Below, in pieces: positions 1 through 6,613 of a stretch of 6,613 nucleotides of DNA (position 1 is the stretch's first letter; the number at the start of each line of letters is the position of its first letter). The DNA comes from Rhodospirillaceae bacterium (lineage in GTDB: Bacteria > Pseudomonadota > Alphaproteobacteria > Rhodospirillales > Magnetovibrionaceae), in assembly GCA_029883045.1 (NCBI GenBank), contig JAOUJU010000095.1, positions 1 through 6,613 on the forward strand, given 5' to 3'. The translations under genes were made by a program, and so were the position numbers. The notes beneath the pieces were generated by a model. That model was given only the letters and a program-made list of their open reading frames with translations, was not told the DNA's origin and did not search any database.

Positions 1-1
1 C

Positions 2-163
2 AATGGCGAAGCAAGACGCCTTATAAAAGGTGGTGGCGGTAGGGTAAATGACAAACAAATAAAAAGCGAAACTGAAACAATTACTGTTTCTGACCTAAAC
101 CCCGATGGCGTTATAAAACTTTCCTCTGGAAAAAAACGTCATGCGTTACTTCGCGCAGTTTAA
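2..163 (+). CDS. tyrS: tyrosyl-tRNA synthetase, C-terminal end (partial)
   Basis: This is the 3' end of a gene that begins before the window: 53 codons, then TAA at 161-163. The protein begins NGEARRLIKGGGGRVND, continues through a TVSDLNPDGVIKLSSGKKRH stretch, and ends ALLRAV. This matches the C-terminal S4-type RNA-binding domain of bacterial TyrRS, which helps the enzyme grip tRNA-Tyr. The catalytic Rossmann domain with its HIGH and KMSKS motifs lies upstream and is not visible. From family knowledge, the enzyme charges tRNA-Tyr with tyrosine in the cytoplasm. The gene converges on the AsmA-like gene, and the two stop codons are separated by only 29 bases (164-192). Other S4-domain proteins, such as RluB-type pseudouridine synthases or small S4 proteins, are alternatives. 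The GKKRH tail near the C-terminus fits TyrRS best. Confidence 0.92.
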   Translation, partial: NGEARRLIKGGGGRVNDKQIKSETETITVSDLNPDGVIKLSSGKKRHALLRAV

Positions 164-192
164 TGTATTTTTGAGAATCAATTTTTCTTAGG

Positions 193-3100
193 CTATTCTG
201 TTGCGGGTTGGTTTAGCTCATTTTCCTTGGCACTACCGCTAAATATTCCGCGCAAAGCCCCGGGTGCTAATGCCGACAATGGATTGAAGTTAATTTCCAA
301 ATTATCGCCTTTGTTTTTCATGGAATAAGTAGCAGCAAAAACACCGCTGCCCTTTTCCGGACCGGAAAGTATTTGCCCAATTATGGGAATATTACCCAAT
401 AATGAATTTATGGCATAAGCAGGAACAACCGTTCCTTCAATATCTAATATCTTTCCTTCAAAATCAGCCTTACCGGTTGCGGTCAAACCGATTGAAGGCC
501 CCGAAGCTCTGGCTTCTTTTATCTCAAGCACGCCATTATTAAGCGAAAACGGCAGTTCAAGAATATCAAAGCTAAGGCCCTCGCCCTGAAGGGCATCTAA
601 AATTCCCGTAAGGGAAAGCACACCCACCAGATTTGCCAGTGCTGGTGCTTCTTTCAGGGCGTAATCATGTACTTTTAGCACGCCTGCCAGCGGGGCTTTT
701 TTACTGGTTCCGTCATATGTCGCCTCAAGGCGCAGCTTGCCGCCGATTACTAGGTCATAAACATCAAGTGCGCGTAATGCGGCGCCTGCATTATTAGAAA
801 GGATGCCAAATCGTCTTTCGTTTTTTTCCTCATAGGTTTCAAGGCGAAGGTTAATTGTTTCTGTTTCGCTAACTCGCCCGCCCATGTCTAATTTTTTCCA
901 AAGTTTACCTTCGCGGTATATTGTACCTATAAAATCATGCACTGCCCTGTCTTCAGCAAACCATAACGTTTTAAAATCAGCGGCGCCTGAAAAAACAAAC
1001 TCCGTTTCATCGAGCGAACCTTCTAGCGAATCTTTTCCTACCCCAAGAAAATCCTTCCACATTAGGCTTGCATCAAATTCATCCCCCAATAGGGACACTT
1101 CCCATGTTCCATCATCATGCGGAACCATAGATCCAGAAAATGATGTTCTGCGCGTAACAAATTTATTTATATTTATTACATCTATTTTTCCATCTTCACG
1201 AAATATAGACGATCCTGCCACTTCCATTTCTGGTGCGCTTATTTCAAATGATGGTATCTCTACTGGGATTTCGCCCTTTAAGCGCAATTCAAGAACTGCA
1301 TTTCCCGGCACGCCGGCTTGCTTCTCCCAGCCAAGCTCAGGTGAGGCCATATGTATATTTGCTAAATCTATTCTGGCAGAAAGCGAACGTGTATCATCGC
1401 CAAAAACTGTATAGCTTACATTTGCCTCGGCGCCGCCACTTAGGTAGTTAGTAATAATTTGTGGGAACGCTATTCCCATATCACCAAGATTAAGCACATC
1501 ATCTATGCGTCCGGTTAGTTCATATTTATCACGAAAAATTGCACTATCAGAAAAATCATGATTCCACAGCAAACCAACCGGGACACCACCCAGTTTTGCA
1601 GTTCCTATTGCGCTAAGTTTTGCGTTATCGACTTTTAGTTCAAGATTTCCCATGGACAAATTGCGGCCAAAAAGTATTTCGGAAAACTCAGCCGCTACAA
1701 GCGTTGAGGTTGCGCTGGCGGTTACGTCATTGACACTAAGGTCCCTTTTAAAGGGGAAATGAATCTGCAAAGTGGTAGTTGAATCACCTAATGTTTTTTT
1801 AGGATCTATGCCAATCTTTTTCGCAAAATTAAATGGCTCGCTATCTATTAAGGCCAGTGATGACGCAATGGGCCCGGACACGTTGAGCACAAAATCGGCC
1901 TCGGGGTCATTTGTGTTAAGCTTGGTAAAATGAATATCGCCACTGTTTACCATAATGCCGTCATTGGCGATGGTTGGGTTAACCACAATATTAAAGCTGT
2001 CCTTATCAAAGGTCGCTTTGCCAGATGCGTTTACCACGACCGGCATGGGGGGCAAATAATTAACTGTTATTCCTTGTCCTTCGATTACGCCTTCAAGTTT
2101 TTCAAAATGCACACCTTCGCTTGTGGAAATCATTGATAGCGATATCTCGGCCTTTGGTGAAACGCCGGTTGGCATGTGTTCCAAAACCCAGTTTCTGGCA
2201 TCAACCGCCACAATTTTTGGCCAAAAAAGCCCGAGCTTTTCCATGCTCATATCGTAAAGAACACCTGAAAGACCAAGTGAAATTGCATCTTGGGAAATAC
2301 CCGAACCGGGCCAGTTGATGCCGTTTATTTTTGTTCTAATTTTGGCTATTGGGCCGCCTAAATTAATTTCAGCCCCTTCTATTTCAATTTGTCTTTTGTC
2401 TCCGTCGTATCTTCCGGCCAGTGAAATTCGCTTAAGCGGCATTTCCATATCAAGGGGCAAAGGCAAGTAGACCTTTTGATCATCTGCTAGTTGTACATCA
2501 AACTCGTTGATTTCAATGTTGCGGTACGCCCCTTCGAACCTTCCGATTGTTTTTAGGCTATCAATTTTAATTCGTTGTGCGTAAGGCAACATGTCGAGCT
2601 TTGCGGCAAGTTTAACCGGTAGTGCAATATGCCCACCATCGCTGGTTAAATCAAAACCAAGGTTTTCTACCTGCCCGTTGCTTGATGCATTAAATGTTAT
2701 GGTTCCTGATAATGGGGCGTCAATTGCTGAAACCAAATCAATTTCTGGAAACATTTGTGCCAACATGGATGGATTAAGCTGTTGAAAGCTGACGCCAAAA
2801 TCAAACCGTTTAATATTGTTGTCAAAAGTTCCCTGAACAGAAAGGTCTGCCATTGTGCCTGATATATCAACCCCAAGGTTAAGCTCTGCTTCAAGACCAC
2901 TTTCAATTTTACGCAATCTTGCATCAGCCATGGGCGCATACCAGGTAACACCCAACATATTATCGATATACGTAAGCTGACCAGAAACAACATTTATCCG
3001 AGAAAGATAACTCATCGGATGCGACGGCGTTTCCGCTTGCAGCATCGCGGCAAGAAGCTTCGCGGCAAACCCACCTGAATTTTTGTCGTTACCTTCAAAG

Positions 3101-3483
3101 CCAAATCTGAAATCACCGCCAGCATCGCGCACCGCCAATAGGTCGGGGCCAAAAAATTCTATGCTTCTTGGGGCGATGACACCTTTTAAAAGTGCGCGCG
3201 CACTAAATGATACCGACACTTCTGGGATCGATGCTATTTTATCGCCATTTTTAAGTGATGCCTGCATATTAACCATGCGGATATCAAGTGTGCGTTCCCA
3301 CCCCGCCCAAGTAAGAATGGTGTCTTCAAGGGTTATATCTAAACTACCATCGTGTATTTCGTTCAATGAACCCTGCAAGGCAGGCGTAAGAAACGATAAT
3401 GATACAGGGCCAGCACTAAGGCGCCACGCAATAAACATGGTTGCGATAAAAACGCCGACACCCAGACCGCCGATAATCTGCAT
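193..3483 (-). CDS. AsmA/YhdP-like protein (DUF3971 / AsmA_2 type), inner-membrane-anchored
   Basis: A 1096-residue protein with one hydrophobic segment at about residues 2-20 (IIGGLGVGVFIATMFIAW), followed by RLSAGPVSLSFLTP. This is the usual opening of alphaproteobacterial DUF3971/AsmA-like proteins. The rest is a long beta-rich region with no further clear membrane segment, predicted to lie in the periplasm. A YhdP-like motif, FWPKIVAVDARNWV, falls at about residues 420-433. The C-terminal AsmA_2-like block starts around residue 950. It includes VVPAYAINSLLG and IPIIGQILSG near 1015-1040 and NPLSALAPGALRGIF at 1067-1081. In E. coli, the AsmA-like proteins YhdP, TamB and YdbH support phospholipid movement from inner to outer membrane; a similar role here is inferred from family only. 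The ATG at 3483 has no good ribosome binding site and no basic residues ahead of the membrane segment. An in-frame CTG at 3508-3510, preceded by a strong Shine-Dalgarno-like run, would add FKRSIRSI and may be the true start. The gene converges with tyrS and diverges from glnE. Confidence 0.9.
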   Translation of the reverse strand: MQIIGGLGVGVFIATMFIAWRLSAGPVSLSFLTPALQGSLNEIHDGSLDITLEDTILTWAGWERTLDIRMVNMQASLKNGDKIASIPEVSVSFSARALLKGVIAPRSIEFFGPDLLAVRDAGGDFRFGFEGNDKNSGGFAAKLLAAMLQAETPSHPMSYLSRINVVSGQLTYIDNMLGVTWYAPMADARLRKIESGLEAELNLGVDISGTMADLSVQGTFDNNIKRFDFGVSFQQLNPSMLAQMFPEIDLVSAIDAPLSGTITFNASSNGQVENLGFDLTSDGGHIALPVKLAAKLDMLPYAQRIKIDSLKTIGRFEGAYRNIEINEFDVQLADDQKVYLPLPLDMEMPLKRISLAGRYDGDKRQIEIEGAEINLGGPIAKIRTKINGINWPGSGISQDAISLGLSGVLYDMSMEKLGLFWPKIVAVDARNWVLEHMPTGVSPKAEISLSMISTSEGVHFEKLEGVIEGQGITVNYLPPMPVVVNASGKATFDKDSFNIVVNPTIANDGIMVNSGDIHFTKLNTNDPEADFVLNVSGPIASSLALIDSEPFNFAKKIGIDPKKTLGDSTTTLQIHFPFKRDLSVNDVTASATSTLVAAEFSEILFGRNLSMGNLELKVDNAKLSAIGTAKLGGVPVGLLWNHDFSDSAIFRDKYELTGRIDDVLNLGDMGIAFPQIITNYLSGGAEANVSYTVFGDDTRSLSARIDLANIHMASPELGWEKQAGVPGNAVLELRLKGEIPVEIPSFEISAPEMEVAGSSIFREDGKIDVININKFVTRRTSFSGSMVPHDDGTWEVSLLGDEFDASLMWKDFLGVGKDSLEGSLDETEFVFSGAADFKTLWFAEDRAVHDFIGTIYREGKLWKKLDMGGRVSETETINLRLETYEEKNERRFGILSNNAGAALRALDVYDLVIGGKLRLEATYDGTSKKAPLAGVLKVHDYALKEAPALANLVGVLSLTGILDALQGEGLSFDILELPFSLNNGVLEIKEARASGPSIGLTATGKADFEGKILDIEGTVVPAYAINSLLGNIPIIGQILSGPEKGSGVFAATYSMKNKGDNLEINFNPLSALAPGALRGIFSGSAKENELNQPATE

Positions 3484-3487
3484 TATT

Positions 3488-3500
3488 GATCTTATAGATC
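3488..3500. repeat. small dyad GATCT-TAT-AGATC beside the AsmA-like gene start
   Basis: A perfect inverted repeat with 5-base arms, GATCT (3488-3492) and AGATC (3496-3500), around a TAT centre. It lies just upstream of the annotated ATG of the minus-strand gene, or inside its first codons if the CTG start is right. It resembles the dyad at 3613-3626 (shared ATCT...TATAGAT). It could be a regulator site or a chance palindrome. Confidence 0.35.
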
Positions 3501-3514
3501 GCTTGAACAGTGGA

Positions 3515-3524
3515 CTTCCCCCTC
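3515..3524 (-). promoter_or_regulatory. Shine-Dalgarno-like site for the AsmA-like gene, favouring an upstream CTG start
   Basis: On the minus strand this reads GAGGGGGAAG. The purine run ends about 5-10 bases before an in-frame CTG (3510-3508), depending on which part pairs with 16S rRNA. It is more than 30 bases from the annotated ATG (3483), which is too far to serve it. The immediate upstream stretch of that ATG (ATAAGATCAATA) has no comparable site. An in-frame TGA at 3525-3523 limits any upstream extension, and the only plausible initiator between them is this CTG. CTG is a rare bacterial start codon, so the assignment is tentative. Confidence 0.5.
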
Positions 3525-3554
3525 AATCTCGAGGCATTCTAACGCAACATTATT

Positions 3555-3620
3555 TAAAGATGTATATAATGGAATTTATTACTAAATTGTGCCCATTATC
3601 TAAATATATACACATCTTTA
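3555..3620. repeat. nested imperfect inverted repeat (hairpin/cruciform-like)
   Basis: All 24 bases from 3555 to 3578 find complementary partners in order within 3583-3620. TAAAGATG (3555-3562) pairs with CATCTTTA (3613-3620). TAT (3563-3565) pairs with ATA (3608-3610). ATAATGG (3566-3572) pairs with CCATTAT (3593-3599). AATTTA (3573-3578) pairs with TAAATT (3583-3588), around the loop TTAC. The right arm carries three bulges, at 3589-3592, 3600-3607 and 3611-3612. It could be an operator, a cruciform or a leader hairpin. AT-rich sequence also produces such pairing by chance, so function is unproven. Confidence 0.5.
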
Positions 3621-3626
3621 TAGATG
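3613..3626. repeat. small dyad CATCT-TTAT-AGATG upstream of glnE
   Basis: A perfect inverted repeat with 5-base arms, CATCT (3613-3617) and AGATG (3622-3626), around TTAT. It ends 19 bases before the glnE ATG and overlaps the best -10-like hexamer, TATAGA. It shares its core with the dyad at 3488-3500. Its left half is also the right end of the larger inverted repeat, so the two structures could not form together. Confidence 0.35.
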
Positions 3627-3645
3627 ATAGCGGACACTAAATAAT

Positions 3646-6613
3646 ATGAATTTTTTCGAATTTGACCCCAAGCATATACCAGTTCCAGCAGATAGCGCGC
3701 GGGCGGATGCTGGGTGGGGCCGCATGGCTGAGCGTGCTGCTTATGACCCTGGACTTGCTGAATTTGTTAAAAGCCTAAAAAATGATCCAGTGGCCGGGCG
3801 TTTGGCCGAATCAATTTTTGCCAACAGCCCATTTTTAGGCCACTGCATACAATCTGACCCAGAATTTACCCGCGAACTATTTACCCAAGGCCCGGATGAA
3901 TGTCGTGAACGGGTTCTTACCGACACCATAAACGGGGCAAAAAACCTAAACGAAGCAGAATTAAAAAAGCACCTTAGAATTAAAAAACGCCAAATACAGT
4001 TAATGACCGGTGTTGCCGATATAAACTGCCTTTGGGATTTGGATCGGGTAACGCACACCTTAAGCGCCTTTGCCGATGCCGCCGTTAGTGCCGCTTCATC
4101 ACACCTGCTGGGCTACCTTGAAGGTAGGGGGGCGATAAAAATTGCCGACCCAACAAATCCGGAACTTGGGTCTGGTTTAATAATACTTGGGCTGGGAAAA
4201 CTTGGGGGACGCGAACTAAATTATTCAAGCGATATAGACATAATAATTATGTTTGATCCCGACACAATACAATCTGACAAACCCGAAGAACTGCAAAGCA
4301 ATTTTGTAAGATTAGCTAAAAAACTTGTAAGCATTTTAGACGATCGCACAGCTGACGGATATGTGTTTCGCACCGATTTGCGTCTTCGCCCCGACCCCGG
4401 ATCAACTCCACTGGCAATTTCAACCATGGCGGCTGAGAGTTATTACGAATCTATCGGTCAAAACTGGGAGCGCGCGGCAATGATAAAAGCCCGACCGATA
4501 GCGGGCGATATTGCAGCGGGGGAAAAATTTCTAGCATTCCTAAAACCATTTATCTGGCGCAAGTCACTGGATTTTGCTGCCATTGACGATATTCATTCAA
4601 TAAAACGCCAAATCAATGCCCATCGTGGGGGCAGCAAAATTAAACTTTACGGCCATAACATAAAACTGGGGCGTGGCGGCATTAGGGAAATTGAATTTTT
4701 TGCCCAAACCCAGCAACTAATATGGGGTGGACGCAATAGGGATTTACGCATTGCCCCTACGCAACTAGCAATCAAGGCGCTTCGCGACGCCACAATGGTA
4801 AAAAGCGAAGATGCGCAATTGCTAATCGATTCATACATATTTTTGCGCCAGGTTGAACACCGCTTACAAATGGTTGATGACGAACAAACCCATTCACTGC
4901 CTGATGATGATGCCGGTATTGAAAAAATTGCAATTTTTTTAAATTTTCCAAACGGCAAATCTTTTGCCGAAAAAATTATTTCGGTTATGCATACTGTTGA
5001 AACAATTTATGCCCAGCTGTTTGAAGAATCCCCTTCGTTAAGTTCATCTGGCGAAGAACACGGAAACCTAGTTTTCACCGGCGGGGAAAGTGATCCGGAA
5101 ACACTTAAAACACTTATTAATCTTGGTTTTAAAAATGTTGATAGTATTGATGCTACGGTGCGCGGCTGGCACCATGGGCGTTACCGCTGCACCCGATCAA
5201 ATCGCGCTAGGCAAATTTTAACTGAACTAATGCCTATAATTTTAAGTGCGTTTGGCCGTACCGGTGAACCCGACAGCGCCTTTATGCGATTTGATTCATT
5301 TCTTTCTAAGCTGCCCGCAGGGGTACAGCTTTTTTCTATGTTTCAGGTTAACCCCGATTTACTAGACCTTATTGCCGAAATAATGGGAACCGCACCTAGG
5401 CTAGCCGAACACCTATCGCAAAAGGCCGGTATTTTAGACGGTGTTTTGAACCGCGATTTTTTCAATCCATTGCCAAACAAGGATGATTTAAAAATTGATC
5501 TCGATCATGCACTAGAAGAAGCAACGTGCATGGAAGATGTGCTTGATATAACTAGGCGTTGGGGAAAGGACAAAAAATTTCAAATCGGTGTTCAGGTGCT
5601 TCGCGCCATATTGGATGAACGTGGTTCACAGCGTGCACTTTCAGATGTTGCCGAGGTTCTTATTGGCGCATTACAGCCGCTGGTCGAGGATGATTTTGCA
5701 AAAACCCATGGCCGCATCAAAGACGGCGCAATGGCTATCATAGCCTTTGGCAAAATGGGCAGTCGGGAAAAAACACCAACATCCGATTTGGATTTAATTT
5801 TTGTCTACGATTTCGATAAATCAATTGAAAAATCAGATGGCAATAAGCCACTAGCCCCAAGCCAGTATTTTGCCCGTCTAAGCCAAAGATTGATAAACGC
5901 CCTTTCAGCCCCGACTGCCGAAGGATCTTTATATGAGGTTGATATGCGCCTAAGGCCATCTGGCAGTTCTGGCCCTATTGCCACCACAGTGGAAAGTTTC
6001 GATGCATATCAAAAAAATGAATCTTGGACATGGGAACACATGGCCCTAACCAGAGCCAGAGCAATCTCTGGGCCGATTTATTTAAAAAAAATATGCGATA
6101 GCATTATCCATCAGGCATTAATCAAAAAAAGAGATCCCCAAATATTAGTGTTAGCCGTATCTGATATGCGCGAAAGAATTTACAAAGAACATGGAACCGA
6201 TACGCCTTGGTCCATAAAACATTATCGCGGTGGCTTGGTTGATGTGGAATTTATTTCACAGTACCTGCAGTTATTACATGCCCATGATAACCCTGACGTT
6301 CTGTCTACCAGCACACGGGTCGCCCTTGTAAAAATGGGAAAGCTGGGAATTGTGAAGAATGACATTGCTGAAAAGCTTGTGACGGCGCTTGACTTGTGGC
6401 AATCAATTCAAGGGCTAGCGCGCCTAACCACGGTACATGAAATGCGTAAAAAGAATGACTTTATCTTGCCGGAAAGCTTGAGCAAAATTTTTTGCCAAGT
6501 TGCCAATGTAAAAACCCTTTCAGAGCTAGAAGAAAAAATGCAAAAAACGGCTGATACAGTAGTGCAAATATATAATGAGATAATTACAAAACCCGCTGAT
6601 ATCGCCCGCCAAC
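3646..6613 (+). CDS. glnE: bifunctional glutamine synthetase adenylyltransferase / adenylyl-removing enzyme (3' end cut by window)
   Basis: Open for 989 codons to the window edge. Family members are about 950-1000 residues, so only a short tail should be missing. From family knowledge, GlnE adds AMP to a tyrosine of glutamine synthetase and removes it, under PII and glutamine control, in the cytoplasm. Both nucleotidyltransferase halves are visible. The N-terminal removase half has GLGKLGGRELNYSSDIDI from residue 182 (metal-binding D196 and D198), RTDLRLRP at 242-249 and GRGGIREIEF at 342-351. The linker carries RFDSFLSKLPAGVQLFSMF from about residue 548. The C-terminal transferase half has AFGKMGSREKTPTSDLDLIF from residue 700 (D714 and D716), EVDMRLRP around 764-771 and RGGLVDVEF at 861-869. 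No active-site residue looks lost. The ATG at 3646 is the first start after an in-frame TAG (3628-3630); the next Met is residue 27. No clear Shine-Dalgarno precedes it (only AGCGGA, about 10 bases or more upstream). It is divergent from the AsmA-like gene. Confidence 0.97.
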   Translation, partial: MNFFEFDPKHIPVPADSARADAGWGRMAERAAYDPGLAEFVKSLKNDPVAGRLAESIFANSPFLGHCIQSDPEFTRELFTQGPDECRERVLTDTINGAKNLNEAELKKHLRIKKRQIQLMTGVADINCLWDLDRVTHTLSAFADAAVSAASSHLLGYLEGRGAIKIADPTNPELGSGLIILGLGKLGGRELNYSSDIDIIIMFDPDTIQSDKPEELQSNFVRLAKKLVSILDDRTADGYVFRTDLRLRPDPGSTPLAISTMAAESYYESIGQNWERAAMIKARPIAGDIAAGEKFLAFLKPFIWRKSLDFAAIDDIHSIKRQINAHRGGSKIKLYGHNIKLGRGGIREIEFFAQTQQLIWGGRNRDLRIAPTQLAIKALRDATMVKSEDAQLLIDSYIFLRQVEHRLQMVDDEQTHSLPDDDAGIEKIAIFLNFPNGKSFAEKIISVMHTVETIYAQLFEESPSLSSSGEEHGNLVFTGGESDPETLKTLINLGFKNVDSIDATVRGWHHGRYRCTRSNRARQILTELMPIILSAFGRTGEPDSAFMRFDSFLSKLPAGVQLFSMFQVNPDLLDLIAEIMGTAPRLAEHLSQKAGILDGVLNRDFFNPLPNKDDLKIDLDHALEEATCMEDVLDITRRWGKDKKFQIGVQVLRAILDERGSQRALSDVAEVLIGALQPLVEDDFAKTHGRIKDGAMAIIAFGKMGSREKTPTSDLDLIFVYDFDKSIEKSDGNKPLAPSQYFARLSQRLINALSAPTAEGSLYEVDMRLRPSGSSGPIATTVESFDAYQKNESWTWEHMALTRARAISGPIYLKKICDSIIHQALIKKRDPQILVLAVSDMRERIYKEHGTDTPWSIKHYRGGLVDVEFISQYLQLLHAHDNPDVLSTSTRVALVKMGKLGIVKNDIAEKLVTALDLWQSIQGLARLTTVHEMRKKNDFILPESLSKIFCQVANVKTLSELEEKMQKTADTVVQIYNEIITKPADIARQ

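Larger units (their letters stand above)
3484..3645. promoter_or_regulatory. divergent intergenic region between the AsmA-like gene and glnE
   Basis: The 162 bases separating the two divergent start codons must hold the promoter of the minus-strand gene and probably that of glnE. The part from about 3550 to 3627 is very AT-rich. Candidate -10-like hexamers include TATAGA at 3619-3624 (+), about 21 bases before the glnE ATG, and TATATA at 3605-3610. Neither has a well-spaced TTGACA-like -35, so I do not assign a promoter. The region also holds a nested inverted repeat and two small dyads, listed separately. Confidence 0.5.

Noticed and set aside
172..190. Possible bidirectional terminator: TGAGAA (172-177) against TTCTTA (185-190) with a 7-base loop.
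   Set aside because: The stem is only six base pairs, mostly A-T, with one G-T wobble and no T-tract following the stem. It is too weak to call.
884..1414. Open frame on the plus strand of 176 codons inside the AsmA-like gene.
   Set aside because: It is antisense to a conserved gene. The Ser/Pro-rich translation is what the opposite strand of such coding sequence gives, with no domain seen.
2697..2993. Open frame of 98 codons on the minus strand, same strand as the AsmA-like gene but another frame; considered as evidence for a frameshift.
   Set aside because: The main frame stays open and reads as continuous AsmA-like protein through this stretch, so there is no break to explain.
3587..3624. 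A sigma-70 promoter for glnE using TTGTGC (3587-3592) with a downstream TATA-like hexamer.
   Set aside because: The spacing to TATATA (3605) is 12 bases and to TATAGA (3619) is 26 bases. Neither is near 17, so no promoter is assigned.
3083..3640. Open frame on the plus strand of 185 codons, ending just before glnE.
   Set aside because: It lies mostly antisense to the well-supported AsmA-like gene. It has a low-complexity, Ser/Pro/Arg-rich translation, no recognisable domain and no good ribosome binding site, so it is a shadow frame.
5743..5802. Possible degeneration of the adenylyltransferase motif, since KMGSREKTPTSDLD differs from the KLGGRE wording of the first half.
   Set aside because: The two aspartates of SDLDL and the following RLRP and RGGLVDVEF motifs are intact. 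A GSRE variant is usual in the C-terminal half of alphaproteobacterial GlnE, as far as I recall.

Overview
This window appears to be ordinary chromosomal core sequence from an alphaproteobacterium of moderate to low GC (roughly mid-40s percent by eye). The taxonomic call rests on the protein sequences. The GlnE homologue is about 990 residues and carries linker wording such as LPAGVQLFSMF and AEIMGTAPRLAEHLSQKAG. The AsmA-like protein opens with RLSAGPVSLSFLTP and ends with an NPLSALAPGALRGIF signature. All of these are typical of alphaproteobacterial families. I cannot name a genus.

Layout from left to right. Bases 2-163 (+) hold the last 53 codons and the stop of tyrosyl-tRNA synthetase (tyrS), covering its C-terminal S4 RNA-binding domain. 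After a 29-base gap, a large gene on the minus strand (193-3483, possibly starting at 3510) encodes an AsmA/YhdP-like protein of the DUF3971/AsmA_2 type. It is an inner-membrane-anchored periplasmic protein and converges on tyrS. A 162-base AT-rich divergent intergenic region (3484-3645) follows. Finally, glnE starts at 3646 (+) and stays open to the window edge for 989 codons. It encodes the bifunctional glutamine synthetase adenylyltransferase/adenylyl-removing enzyme, with both catalytic halves intact. The gene is almost complete and its stop should lie just past the edge.

The three genes do not form one operon or an obvious single pathway: they cover translation, envelope biogenesis and nitrogen control. 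I see no mobile element, CRISPR array, RNA gene, phage or defence gene, and no convincing new system.

The most interesting features are in the divergent intergenic region. There is a strong Shine-Dalgarno-like run that fits an in-frame CTG, not the annotated ATG, of the AsmA-like gene. There is a nested imperfect inverted repeat at 3555-3620. There are also two similar small dyads, one next to each divergent gene start.
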